Shown one piece after another: positions 1 to 6,379 of a stretch of 8,519 nucleotides of DNA. The DNA is from Alphaproteobacteria bacterium. Lineage in GTDB: Bacteria; Pseudomonadota; Alphaproteobacteria; UBA7887. Position 1 is the stretch's first letter, and every line of letters begins with the position of its first letter. The notes under the pieces are model-generated. The model ran no database searches. It was not told the origin of the DNA and worked only from the letters and a program-made list of their open reading frames with translations. Location: the NCBI GenBank assembly GCA_028289725.1, contig JANQOH010000351.1, positions 1 through 8,519 of the forward strand. The letters are read 5' to 3'. Made by a program: the position numbers and the translations under genes.

Positions 1-653
1 AAAACGATCAAGAATCCGAGCAGCGCCAAACCGCCGACGATCAGCATGACGATGTAGAACGCCTGGCCGCGACCGTCTAAGCGCCAATCGGGTGGACCGG
101 TGGGCTCGGCCGGGGCGGCATCCTCGGCGATGTCTTCGGATGATGCCGCGTCCCCGGTCTCGGCCTCAGGCGCAGCGGCCGCCTCTTCTTCCGCCGCGGG
201 TGCGGCGCCCGCCTGTTCGGTCGGCGTGTCCGCCGTTTCGGGTGGAGCCGCGGCTCCCTCGGCCGCCGGCGTTTCTTCCGCCGTGGGCTCGGAGGCAGTC
301 TCACCGTCCTCGGGTGGTGGAGTTGCGTCTTCGCCCGCTTCTGCTGCTACCGCGGTCTCAGCAGCTTCAGCCGGCTGCGTTTCAGACGCTTCGGCGGGCG
401 CGGCTTCCGTCGCTTCTTCGACGACTTCGTCCGCGCCGAATGGCGCGAACTGAATCGCCAGCAGCACCGCGATGATCAACGTCAGAAGGAAGGCAAGCAG
501 AAAGCCCCACCATGCCGGTGATGCTTTTACCGCGCCGTCTTCTCCGGCGGGCCGCATCGCGGCACGCGCGACGAGCAAAATCAGGAACGCGAGCAGCCCG
601 ATGACCCCGAGGCCGATCATCACCTCCAGAAATGCGGCCGACCGGCTATCCAT
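1..653 (-). CDS. Unidentified membrane protein with acidic Ala/Pro/Glu linker (partial, 3' end beyond window)
   Basis: The frame is open from ATG at 653 to the left edge: at least 217 codons with no stop. An in-frame TGA lies five codons upstream, so this is the first possible ATG. The protein starts MDSRSAAFLEV. Two hydrophobic segments follow (about residues 8-28 and 47-69). Then comes a low-complexity stretch of about 115 residues made mostly of Glu, Ala, Pro, Thr and Asp (about 75-190). A conserved-looking GPPDWRLDGRGQAFY stretch leads into a third hydrophobic segment (about 199-217) that is cut by the window. I do not recognise the family. The hydrophobic ends and strongly acidic centre suggest a membrane-anchored protein with a flexible extramembrane linker. 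Upstream of the ATG only a weak GAG is present. The gene lies on the same strand as hyuA-hyuB but 242 bp downstream of hyuB, behind a repeat element, so it is probably a separate unit. Competing plus-strand frames here are Ser/Ala- or Arg/Pro-rich antisense shadows. Confidence 0.72.
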   Translation of the reverse strand, partial: MDSRSAAFLEVMIGLGVIGLLAFLILLVARAAMRPAGEDGAVKASPAWWGFLLAFLLTLIIAVLLAIQFAPFGADEVVEEATEAAPAEASETQPAEAAETAVAAEAGEDATPPPEDGETASEPTAEETPAAEGAAAPPETADTPTEQAGAAPAAEEEAAAAPEAETGDAASSEDIAEDAAPAEPTGPPDWRLDGRGQAFYIVMLIVGGLALLGFLIV

Positions 654-694
654 CGCGCGGCTCGATCACGGATTTAATGGATCTGTCGGAGTGC

Positions 695-856
695 CACCCC
701 CACCCTAACCCTCCCCCATCAAGGGGGAGGGAAACTGTGTGTGGCTCGCGAACGCGCGCAGACTTTCCAACCGTCGATGAGGTCGGAGAGAGCCAGGATG
801 ACGTGTCGCCCAAAATAAGTCCTCCCCCTTGATGGGGGAGGGTTTGGGTCCGGGTG
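695..856. repeat. Mosaic intergenic palindromic repeat with two C/G-rich hairpins
   Basis: Two 36-base arms, 695-730 and 821-856, are inverted copies of each other with only 3 mismatches. Each arm contains its own hairpin. In the left arm CCCTCCCCC (709-717) pairs with GGGGGAGGG (723-731) around loop ATCAA. In the right arm CCTCCCCC (821-828) pairs with GGGGGAGG (834-841) around loop TTGAT. About 90 bp of unique-looking sequence separates the arms. This CCCTCCCCCATCAAGGGGGAGGG type is a familiar dispersed intergenic element in alphaproteobacterial genomes, from general knowledge. It fills most of the gap after the hyuB stop, where transcribed hairpins could end or stabilise the hyuAB message. 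No T-run follows, so a classical intrinsic terminator is not supported. Spurious peptides of the LPLDGGGLGWG type come from translating it. Confidence 0.85.
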
Positions 857-895
857 ATGTTGAACACGCTCATCGTCGGGTCGTCGCGGTCGCGG

Positions 896-3076
896 TTAGG
901 CTCCGCGCAAGCGGCGGGTTTGCTGCTCGTCGACGGTGTCATTGGTCGTGTTGATCGCGACGCCATAGGTGTCGCGCGCGATGTCGGCGGTGATGTAGTC
1001 GTCTAGATAATCGTCGAGCACGGCCTGCGGATCGCGCGCTTTCGGATCGCCGTAGCCACCGCCGGACGGACCGACAATGCGCATCAGATCGCCTTCGGCC
1101 ATCTTCGCGCCGGTAATTTTCGACGGCCACGATTCCTCGTTCGGCGTGTCGGGGTTCTTGATTAGCTTGCCGGTATAGCCTTCCTCGCCACCGAATACGC
1201 CGACCGGACGCTCATAATGGCGGTCCGCTTCGCACGAAATGTAGCCTTCCGACAGGAAGCGGTTCTCGCGCACGATGCCGATGCCGCCGCGCCACTGACC
1301 GGCCGCCGGCGGATCGGGCCGCAGTTCGTAGCGTTCGTTGCGCAGCGGATAATGCATATCCAGTTCTTCGACCGGATTGTTGCGCGTGTTGGCGACCAGG
1401 TTGTCGACGCTGTCCATGCCGTCCTTGCCGAAGCGACCGCCATAGCTGCCTTCGTCGACCTCCAGATACATCCAGTATTGCTGGCGTTCCGGCACGAAGC
1501 CCGAATAGGAAATGAAGTAGAGCGAGGCGGAATTGCCGCCGGTCGCCTTCTCCGGGATGACCGGCGCGAGCGCTTGAATGATGCAATCAACCACGCGCTG
1601 GATTTGCGCAAAGCGCGAGAAGCAGGCGCGCGGGAAGTTCGGATTAAAGATCGTGCCTTTCGGCGCGACCACTTTGATCGGCCGGAAAATGCCTTCGTTC
1701 TGCGGGATGAATTCTTCGAACGTCACTTCATCGAGCAGCAAGGTCCGGATGATGTAGTTGCACGCGACGACCAAGCTGCCTTCGAACGGCACATTGAAGC
1801 CGGTTTCGACCTCGGGCGCGGACCCGGTCAGATCGATGGTCACGTCGCTGCCGTGGATTTTGACGGTTACGTTGACCTTCAACGGCTGGTCGCGGTTCTT
1901 ACCGTCGTCATCGAGCCAGCCCTCGGCGTGATACTCGCCGTCCGGCACCTTTTCGATCTCGGCGCGCAACATGCGTTCGGAATAGTCCATCCAGTGATAG
2001 GCCGAGCCCATCACCGCATCCGCACCATACTTGCCGACCAATTTCAGGAACCGTTCGCGGCCCAGTTCGACCGACGCGATCATCGCCTCGATGTCGGAGC
2101 TGTCCATGTCCGGCGTGCGCACATTGTCGAGGATGATCTGCCAGATTTCTTCGTTGCGCTGGCCTCGATCGTACAGCTTCACCGCGTTGAACAGTTTGGC
2201 TTCAGCGAACACATCGACGACATCAACATTGATGCCCGGCGCCGCGCCGCCAACATCGAGCAGGTGCGCGGTACACGCGGCCCAGCCAAGCATCTTGCCG
2301 TTCTCGAAGATCGGTGTGAGCACCGCCAAGTCCGGCGTGTGCGACGCGCCGTAATAGGGGTGATTGTGAATGATCACATCGCCTTCGTTCACATTGCCTT
2401 CGAGGCGCTTCCAAATGCCGCGGATGTACCAAGGCAGCGACCCGATATGCATCGGCGTTGAGTCGCTCTCGCAAAGCTCGTTGCCTTCCTTGTCGAAGAT
2501 GCCGCAGCCGAGATCTTCCGACTCGCGAATGATGCTCGAATAGGACATCCGGTAGAGCACGTGCGCCATTTCCTTAGCGATGGCATTGAACGCACCGCCG
2601 ATCACGCGGAGGGTTACGGGATCGAGATCCGCACCCGACGGTTTCGCTGCAACCGTGGGGGCCGCGCTTGGCGTGGCAGCCGGTGCTGGTGCGCGCTCCG
2701 CTTTCAGCGGCGTCGCGGGTTCGGGAGCCTTGGTCGTCGCGGGTGCCGGTGCCGGGCGCGGTGGGGGCGTCGGAGCAGGTGCAGGCGTGGCCGCTGGCGC
2801 ACCGCCATTGGCGAGCGATCGGCCAAGCATGGTTTCGGCGCAGCGGCGCAAACTGTCGTTCGCCGCGAATTCAAGCTGTTCGCCGATCGACAGACCACCA
2901 TTACCGTTGGCGCTGCCGGCTTCGCGGACATCGGTGCCGTTGACCCGAAGCTGGCCAGTCACCTTGACGCGGCCGTTGTTCATGTCGTGGTCGACAATGT
3001 CAAAGCTCCACGCGTCGCCATAGGCATCGCGCAATGCGCGAACGACGGTCGTGAGGTCGGTGTGGGTCTGGGCCAT
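896..3076 (-). CDS. hyuB: HyuB-type subunit of ATP-dependent hydantoinase/oxoprolinase/carboxylase, with extra N-terminal domain
   Basis: 726 residues from ATG 3076, which is preceded by GAGAG seven bases upstream. The frame is open further upstream but only over hyuA. HyuB hallmarks run from about residue 150 to the end: GADLDPVTLRVIGGAF (148-163), GDVIIHNHPYYGASHTPDL (232-250), HLLDVGGAAPG (271-281), DLTGSAP (415-421), GGIGIVREN (597-605) and glycine-rich GPSGGGYGDP (669-678). This family pairs with HyuA to hydrolyse hydantoins, 5-oxoproline or caprolactam, or to carboxylate acetone or acetophenone, in the cytoplasm with ATP. The cyclic-amide role is inferred from the amidohydrolase nearby. 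Oddities: residues 1-92 form an additional compact domain, then a linker of about 55 residues rich in Ala, Pro and Thr. The usual NDPY-type motif reads HNHPYYGASH. It follows hyuA by 11 bp, and its ribosome site overlaps the hyuA stop, so the two are probably co-translated. Confidence 0.92.
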   Translation of the reverse strand: MAQTHTDLTTVVRALRDAYGDAWSFDIVDHDMNNGRVKVTGQLRVNGTDVREAGSANGNGGLSIGEQLEFAANDSLRRCAETMLGRSLANGGAPAATPAPAPTPPPRPAPAPATTKAPEPATPLKAERAPAPAATPSAAPTVAAKPSGADLDPVTLRVIGGAFNAIAKEMAHVLYRMSYSSIIRESEDLGCGIFDKEGNELCESDSTPMHIGSLPWYIRGIWKRLEGNVNEGDVIIHNHPYYGASHTPDLAVLTPIFENGKMLGWAACTAHLLDVGGAAPGINVDVVDVFAEAKLFNAVKLYDRGQRNEEIWQIILDNVRTPDMDSSDIEAMIASVELGRERFLKLVGKYGADAVMGSAYHWMDYSERMLRAEIEKVPDGEYHAEGWLDDDGKNRDQPLKVNVTVKIHGSDVTIDLTGSAPEVETGFNVPFEGSLVVACNYIIRTLLLDEVTFEEFIPQNEGIFRPIKVVAPKGTIFNPNFPRACFSRFAQIQRVVDCIIQALAPVIPEKATGGNSASLYFISYSGFVPERQQYWMYLEVDEGSYGGRFGKDGMDSVDNLVANTRNNPVEELDMHYPLRNERYELRPDPPAAGQWRGGIGIVRENRFLSEGYISCEADRHYERPVGVFGGEEGYTGKLIKNPDTPNEESWPSKITGAKMAEGDLMRIVGPSGGGYGDPKARDPQAVLDDYLDDYITADIARDTYGVAINTTNDTVDEQQTRRLRGA
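2633..3076 (-). other. Extra N-terminal domain and Ala/Pro linker of HyuB
   Basis: This is the part of hyuB before the family domain. Residues 8-92 (about 3055-2801) hold an alpha-beta pattern in this order: an AYGDAWSF turn, NNGRVKVTGQLRVNG strands, REAGSA, then GGLSIGEQLEFAAND followed by SLRRCAETMLGRSLANG. RAD52-type single-strand-annealing proteins show the same order: FG..W, NNGK-type strand, V.L.DG, E..G.G, GLS..LE.A, TD.LKRA...FG..LGN. Residues 93-147 are almost entirely Ala, Pro and Thr with a few charged residues, a typical flexible linker. The resemblance comes from reading by eye and is a hypothesis. The domain might instead be an oligomerisation or subunit-docking module. Confidence 0.5.
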
Positions 3077-3083
3077 GGCAGGA

Positions 3084-3088
3084 CTCTC
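3084..3088 (-). promoter_or_regulatory. hyuB ribosome binding site (GAGAG) overlapping hyuA stop
   Basis: GAGAG on the minus strand lies seven bases before ATG 3076 and shares a base with the hyuA TAG (3088-3090). It fixes the hyuB start at MAQTHTDL rather than any earlier in-frame ATG inside hyuA. It also suggests that hyuB translation is coupled to hyuA termination. Confidence 0.6.
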
Positions 3089-5166
3089 TATTGCAGCTTG
3101 ACCAGAAGATTGCCGAAGCGATCCACCTCGGCGACGAAACCCGGCGGCACGACGGTCGTGGTGTCCGCCTGTTCGATGATTGTCGGACCGGCGATGCGGT
3201 TGTTGCACTTCAGCCGGGTTCGGTCGTAGATCGGCGTCGACATGGTGCGCGGCTTGCCGTTGTCCTCAAAGATCACGTCGCGCGTCGAGGTCAGCGCGTC
3301 CGAGTCCGGTGCTTCAGACCCCGACGCCAATTCACCGGTTTTCAAGGCCGGGATCTTGCCGATGCCGACCACGCGCACGTTCACCAATTCGACATCCTTG
3401 TCGGTGAAGTGCCGGCCGTATTCGCGGTCGTGGCTTTTGTGGAAGGCTTCGATCAGCTTCTCAATGAAATCCGGCGCGCTCGGGTCGGTGGTGACATCGA
3501 CACGCAGTTCGTAGCCTTGGCCTTGATAGCGGCATTCCGCGACGCGCAGGAAAATGCGGTCCTCGGGCGCGATGTCGTCGGCTTCCAAGCGCTCGGCGGC
3601 CAAAGCCTCGAGATCGCGGAAATCCGTGGCAATACGATCGATATCCGGCTTGCTGAGCAGCTGGATTTGCGTCCGGCTAAAATCGTAGCTGAGATCGGTC
3701 GCGAGCAGTCCGAGCGCCGATGTCAGTCCCGGGCTCGGCGGAATGAGCACGAGCGGGATGGCCAGTTCTTGCGCCAGTTCGCACGCTTGCAACGGACCCG
3801 CACCGCCGAACGCCACCAGCGCGAATTCGCGCGGGTCGTAGCCCTTGCGCACGCTGTTCATCTCGATCGACTGGATCATGCTGTGATTGAGAATTTTGAT
3901 CGCGCCGAGCGCGGCTTCCTCAACGGACATGCCGAGCGGTCCACACAATTGGTCCTGGATCGCTTTACGCGAGAGATCGCTGCGGAGGCCCATGCGGCCG
4001 CCCAGGAAATTGTCCGGGTTGAGCCGGCCGAGCACAGCTTGGCAGTCGGTCGAGGTGGCGAGCGTGCCGCCCCGGTCGTAACAGCACGGCCCCGGCACCG
4101 CGCCGGCGCTTTTCGGACCGACGCGGAACACACCGCCCTTGTCAACATAAGCGATCGAGCCGCCGCCGGCGCCGATAGTGTCGATATCGACCATCGGCAC
4201 CATGGCCTGGTAATCGCCAATCTTGGTGTCGAGCAGATGCTTCATGGTCATCCGCCCCTCGGGCGCGACGCCGATATCGGCCGACGTGCCGCCGACATCG
4301 AGCGTGATTGCGTTGTCGTACCCGGCAAGCTTCGAGGCCCAAATGCCGCCGATCAATCCGGCGACAGGACCCGACATCAGTAGCGTCACCGGCCGCTCGA
4401 CCGCGCCCTGTGCCGTCGCGACCCCGCCATTGGTCTGCATCAGATGCAGCTCGGCGCGGAACGCGCGCTCTTTCAGTTTTAGATCGAGATTGCGGACGTA
4501 GCTCGCGGTCTTCGGCCCGACGTAGGAGTTGAGGCACGTCGTGCTGAACCGTTCATATTCGCGATATTGTGGAATCACCTCGTGGCTCAATGACATGTAA
4601 ACGTCGGGCCATTCCTCGCGGATGATTTCGCCCGCGCGCTTTTCGTGCTCCGGGTTAAGGAACGAGAACATGAAACAGACCGCGACCGCCTCAACGCCCG
4701 ACTCTTTGAGCTTGCGCACCGAGTCGCGCACCGCTTGCTCGTCGAGCGGCTTATGGATTTCGCCGTCGGGCGCGATGATCCGCTCCGACACCGGCAAGCG
4801 ATACCGCCGGCGCACCAGCGGATGGCGCTGCCACGGCAAATCCTGCTGAATGCTGAAATTGTACGGGCGCTTGTGGCGCGCGATATGGAGGATGTCGCGA
4901 TAGCCTTCGGTGGTCAGCATGCCGGCGCGCGCGCCATTGTGCTCGAGCACGATATTGGTGGCGATGGTGGTGCCGTGGAAAAACTGCCGCACGTCGGACG
5001 GCGCGACACCAGCCATGTCGCAAATTTCCATCGCCCCATCGATCACGCCGATCGACGGATCCTCGGGCGTCGTGGGCACTTTATTGAGGTTGATCGCGCC
5101 GGATGCGTCGTCGATCAACACCAGGTCGGTGAACGTGCCGCCGACGTCTACGCCTAGCCGGATCAA
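3088..5166 (-). CDS. hyuA: HyuA-type subunit, ASKHA-fold ATPase of hydantoinase/oxoprolinase/carboxylase
   Basis: 692 residues from a TTG start at 5166, close to the usual ~690 of the family. The start gives MIRLGVDVGGTFTD, the standard beginning of HyuA. A GGAGGGAGA ribosome site lies directly upstream, whereas the open frame before it (up to 5439) overlaps the divergent lyase gene. ASKHA (actin/hexokinase-like) nucleotide motifs are intact: GVDVGGTFTD (5-14), HGTTIATN (64-71), LDVGGTSADI (289-298), DTIGAGGGSIA (329-339) and AFGGAGPLQA (452-461). HyuA binds ATP and phosphorylates or activates the substrate used by HyuB. Residues ~5-185 match the N-terminal hydantoinase/oxoprolinase region, ~200-490 the central domain, and the remainder the C-terminal beta-rich part ending GNLLVKLQ. 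It is the first gene of the hyuAB operon and is transcribed divergently from the lyase gene. Substrate class (hydantoin, oxoproline, caprolactam or ketone) cannot be decided from sequence. Confidence 0.93.
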   Translation of the reverse strand: MIRLGVDVGGTFTDLVLIDDASGAINLNKVPTTPEDPSIGVIDGAMEICDMAGVAPSDVRQFFHGTTIATNIVLEHNGARAGMLTTEGYRDILHIARHKRPYNFSIQQDLPWQRHPLVRRRYRLPVSERIIAPDGEIHKPLDEQAVRDSVRKLKESGVEAVAVCFMFSFLNPEHEKRAGEIIREEWPDVYMSLSHEVIPQYREYERFSTTCLNSYVGPKTASYVRNLDLKLKERAFRAELHLMQTNGGVATAQGAVERPVTLLMSGPVAGLIGGIWASKLAGYDNAITLDVGGTSADIGVAPEGRMTMKHLLDTKIGDYQAMVPMVDIDTIGAGGGSIAYVDKGGVFRVGPKSAGAVPGPCCYDRGGTLATSTDCQAVLGRLNPDNFLGGRMGLRSDLSRKAIQDQLCGPLGMSVEEAALGAIKILNHSMIQSIEMNSVRKGYDPREFALVAFGGAGPLQACELAQELAIPLVLIPPSPGLTSALGLLATDLSYDFSRTQIQLLSKPDIDRIATDFRDLEALAAERLEADDIAPEDRIFLRVAECRYQGQGYELRVDVTTDPSAPDFIEKLIEAFHKSHDREYGRHFTDKDVELVNVRVVGIGKIPALKTGELASGSEAPDSDALTSTRDVIFEDNGKPRTMSTPIYDRTRLKCNNRIAGPTIIEQADTTTVVPPGFVAEVDRFGNLLVKLQ

Positions 5167-5171
5167 ACCAG

Positions 5172-5180
5172 TCTCCCTCC
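5172..5180 (-). promoter_or_regulatory. hyuA ribosome binding site (GGAGGGAGA) before a TTG start
   Basis: GGAGGGAGA on the minus strand ends five bases before TTG 5166, and its GGAGG core lies nine bases before it. It is the only strong Shine-Dalgarno sequence near the conserved MIRLGVDVGG N-terminus, so it supports TTG as the real start of hyuA. A TTG start may lower translation compared with ATG. Confidence 0.7.
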
Positions 5181-5304
5181 ACCAAAATGGCCCGAACGGC
5201 CTTGGCGGCCGGCGCGCGATTGACTCGCCTTGCGGCCGCGCCGCACAGTAGCAGCATCGCGCCCTGCTCCGCCAGAGAGGCCGGAATTGGGGCGCCCGCG
5301 CGGC

Positions 5305-5310
5305 AAGGAG
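5305..5310 (+). promoter_or_regulatory. Ribosome binding site of the lyase gene (AAGGAG)
   Basis: AAGGAG lies six bases before ATG 5317, a near-ideal spacing. It decides between this start and the 29-codon in-frame extension back to 5230, whose residues (Arg/Pro-rich) are not typical of the family. An overlapping ATG at 5312 is out of frame. Confidence 0.8.
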
Positions 5311-5316
5311 CATGAC

Positions 5317-6225
5317 ATGCCTACGGCAGGTGAAAAACGGGCGGCGCTGCGGCGCGCTTTCGCGTCCGGCGAGCTGGTGGTGGCCCCCGGCGTTTTCGAC
5401 ATGATTTCGGCCAAAATCGCCGACGCCATGGGCTTCCAATCGCTTTATATGACCGGCTACGGCATTTCGGCGTCTTATTTGGGTCTGCCCGACGCCGGAT
5501 TCGCGACGCTGACCGACATGGCGGCCTGCGTCCGCCGCATCGCCGAGGGCACCGAAACGCCGCTAATTGCCGACGCCGACACCGGCTATGGCGGCGCGCT
5601 GAACGTCCACCACACGATGCGCAGTTACGAAGCGGCGGGCGCGGCGGGCCTTCAGATCGAGGACCAGGAATTTCCCAAAAAATGCGGCCACACGCTGGGC
5701 CGCCGGGTGATCCCCCTGGAGGACATGGTGACCAAGATCCAAGTCGCGGCGGACAGCCGGTCCGACCCGAATATGATGATTGTCGCGCGCACCGATGCCC
5801 GAACCACCCATGGGCTCGACGAAGCCTTGCGGCGCGCCGAAGCGTTCGAGAAAGCGGGCGCCGACATTCTGTTCGTCGAGTCGCCCGAGTCAGAAGACGA
5901 GATGGAACGGATCGGCCAGAGCACCGACTTGCCCCTGCTCGCCAATATCGTCGAAGGCGGCCGCACGCCGGTTCTGCCCGCCGAGCGCCTGCGCGAAATC
6001 GGCTACCGCATCGCGATCTATCCGGCGACCGGTTTTCTCGCCGTCGGCGCGGCGCTGACCTCGGTCTACGGCACGTTGAAAAAGACCGGATCGAGCCGCG
6101 ACACCAAAACGCCGCTGTTCGACTTCCAAGCCTTCAACCGCATGATCGGCTTCCAACAAGTCTGGGACTTCGACGAAAAATGGGGCGTGACCGAGCAAGA
6201 CCCCGCGAACAAAGCGGCCGAGTGA
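5317..6225 (+). CDS. Isocitrate lyase/PEP mutase-superfamily C-C lyase (methylisocitrate- or dimethylmalate-lyase-like)
   Basis: 302 residues from ATG 5317 (MPTAGEKRAALRRAF), a usual length for the small members of this alpha/beta-barrel superfamily. Visible motifs: APGVFDMISAKIAD (23-36), YMTGYGISASYLGLPDAG (44-61), DADTGYGG (86-93, Mg-binding aspartates), LQIEDQ (112-117), KKCGH (121-125, with the catalytic Cys123 of lyases), ARTDAR (157-162), FVESP (186-190) and NIVEGGRTP (210-218). The KKCGH loop points to a C-C bond lyase rather than a phosphonate mutase. Such enzymes split 2-methylisocitrate, 2,3-dimethylmalate or related hydroxy-diacids, or hydrolyse oxaloacetate. It faces hyuA across a divergent promoter and is followed in the same direction by an amidohydrolase, so it may act on a late product of the same pathway. 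Whether it is prpB cannot be said, since no methylcitrate synthase or dehydratase is nearby. The family is clear; the substrate is not. Confidence 0.9.
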   Translation: MPTAGEKRAALRRAFASGELVVAPGVFDMISAKIADAMGFQSLYMTGYGISASYLGLPDAGFATLTDMAACVRRIAEGTETPLIADADTGYGGALNVHHTMRSYEAAGAAGLQIEDQEFPKKCGHTLGRRVIPLEDMVTKIQVAADSRSDPNMMIVARTDARTTHGLDEALRRAEAFEKAGADILFVESPESEDEMERIGQSTDLPLLANIVEGGRTPVLPAERLREIGYRIAIYPATGFLAVGAALTSVYGTLKKTGSSRDTKTPLFDFQAFNRMIGFQQVWDFDEKWGVTEQDPANKAAE

Positions 6226-6236
6226 CAACGCACCAC

Positions 6237-6346
6237 CGTCACCCCGGCCCCCGAGCCGGGGTCCAGGGATGCCGGGCGACACGTGGCCACAGGGTTCCGG
6301 CCGATATGCGAGCCGCCCTGGACGCCGGATCAAGTCCGGCGTGACG
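6237..6346. repeat. Intergenic palindromic element with two hairpins (REP/BIME-like)
   Basis: The outer arms, 6237-6268 and 6316-6346, are inverted copies: CGTCAC, CCGG and GTCCAGGG blocks on the left match CCCTGGAC, CCGG and GTGACG on the right. Each arm has an inner hairpin: CCCCGGC (6242-6248) with GCCGGGG (6255-6261), and ACGCCGGA (6322-6329) with TCCGGCGT (6335-6342) around TCAAG. Such GTCACCCCGG...CCGGCGTGAC elements are widespread between alphaproteobacterial genes, from general knowledge. Here it occupies most of the 154-bp gap between two co-directional genes. If they share a transcript it may affect mRNA stability or attenuation. No T-run follows the hairpins. Confidence 0.85.
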
Positions 6347-6379
6347 CGAGTGATTTCATGAGCGAAGGGCTCAAATAGC

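Larger units (their letters stand above)
5167..5316. promoter_or_regulatory. Divergent promoter region between hyuA and the lyase gene
   Basis: This 150-bp gap must carry the promoters of hyuAB (minus) and the lyase gene (plus). A TTGACT at 5220-5225 could be a plus-strand -35 box, but no good -10 hexamer lies 16-18 bp downstream. A perfect inverted repeat, TGCGGC-CGC-GCCGCA (5231-5245), and a weaker one, CGGCC-TTGGC-GGCCG (5197-5211), could be operator sites. Short GC palindromes are also expected by chance in such DNA. No regulator gene lies in the window. Confidence 0.35.

Noticed and set aside
92..475. Plus-strand Ser/Ala-rich and Arg/Pro-rich frames at the left end
   Set aside because: They are reverse complements of the Glu/Ala/Pro linker of the minus-strand membrane protein and have no own ribosome site or family features.
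709..731. Intrinsic terminator at the C/G-rich hairpin
   Set aside because: The stem is strong, but no T-run follows on either strand and an equal hairpin sits at 821-841, so it is better explained as part of a repeat element.
646..966. Minus-strand 106-codon frame across the repeat element
   Set aside because: It overlaps the hyuB end and translates the palindromic repeat (LPHQGGG, LPLDGGGLGWG), a well-known source of spurious proteins.
1217..2461. Long plus-strand open frame (414 codons) antisense to hyuB
   Set aside because: Rich in Arg, His, Asp, Ala and Val without recognisable motifs. It mirrors the codon bias of hyuB, which has clear family motifs.
3091..4383. Long plus-strand open frame (430 codons) antisense to hyuA
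   Set aside because: Same kind of antisense shadow in high-GC DNA; hyuA motifs on the minus strand are complete and uninterrupted.
5682..6344. Plus-strand 220-codon Arg/Pro-rich frame overlapping the lyase gene
   Set aside because: Shifted frame of the lyase gene that continues into the palindromic element; no family motif.
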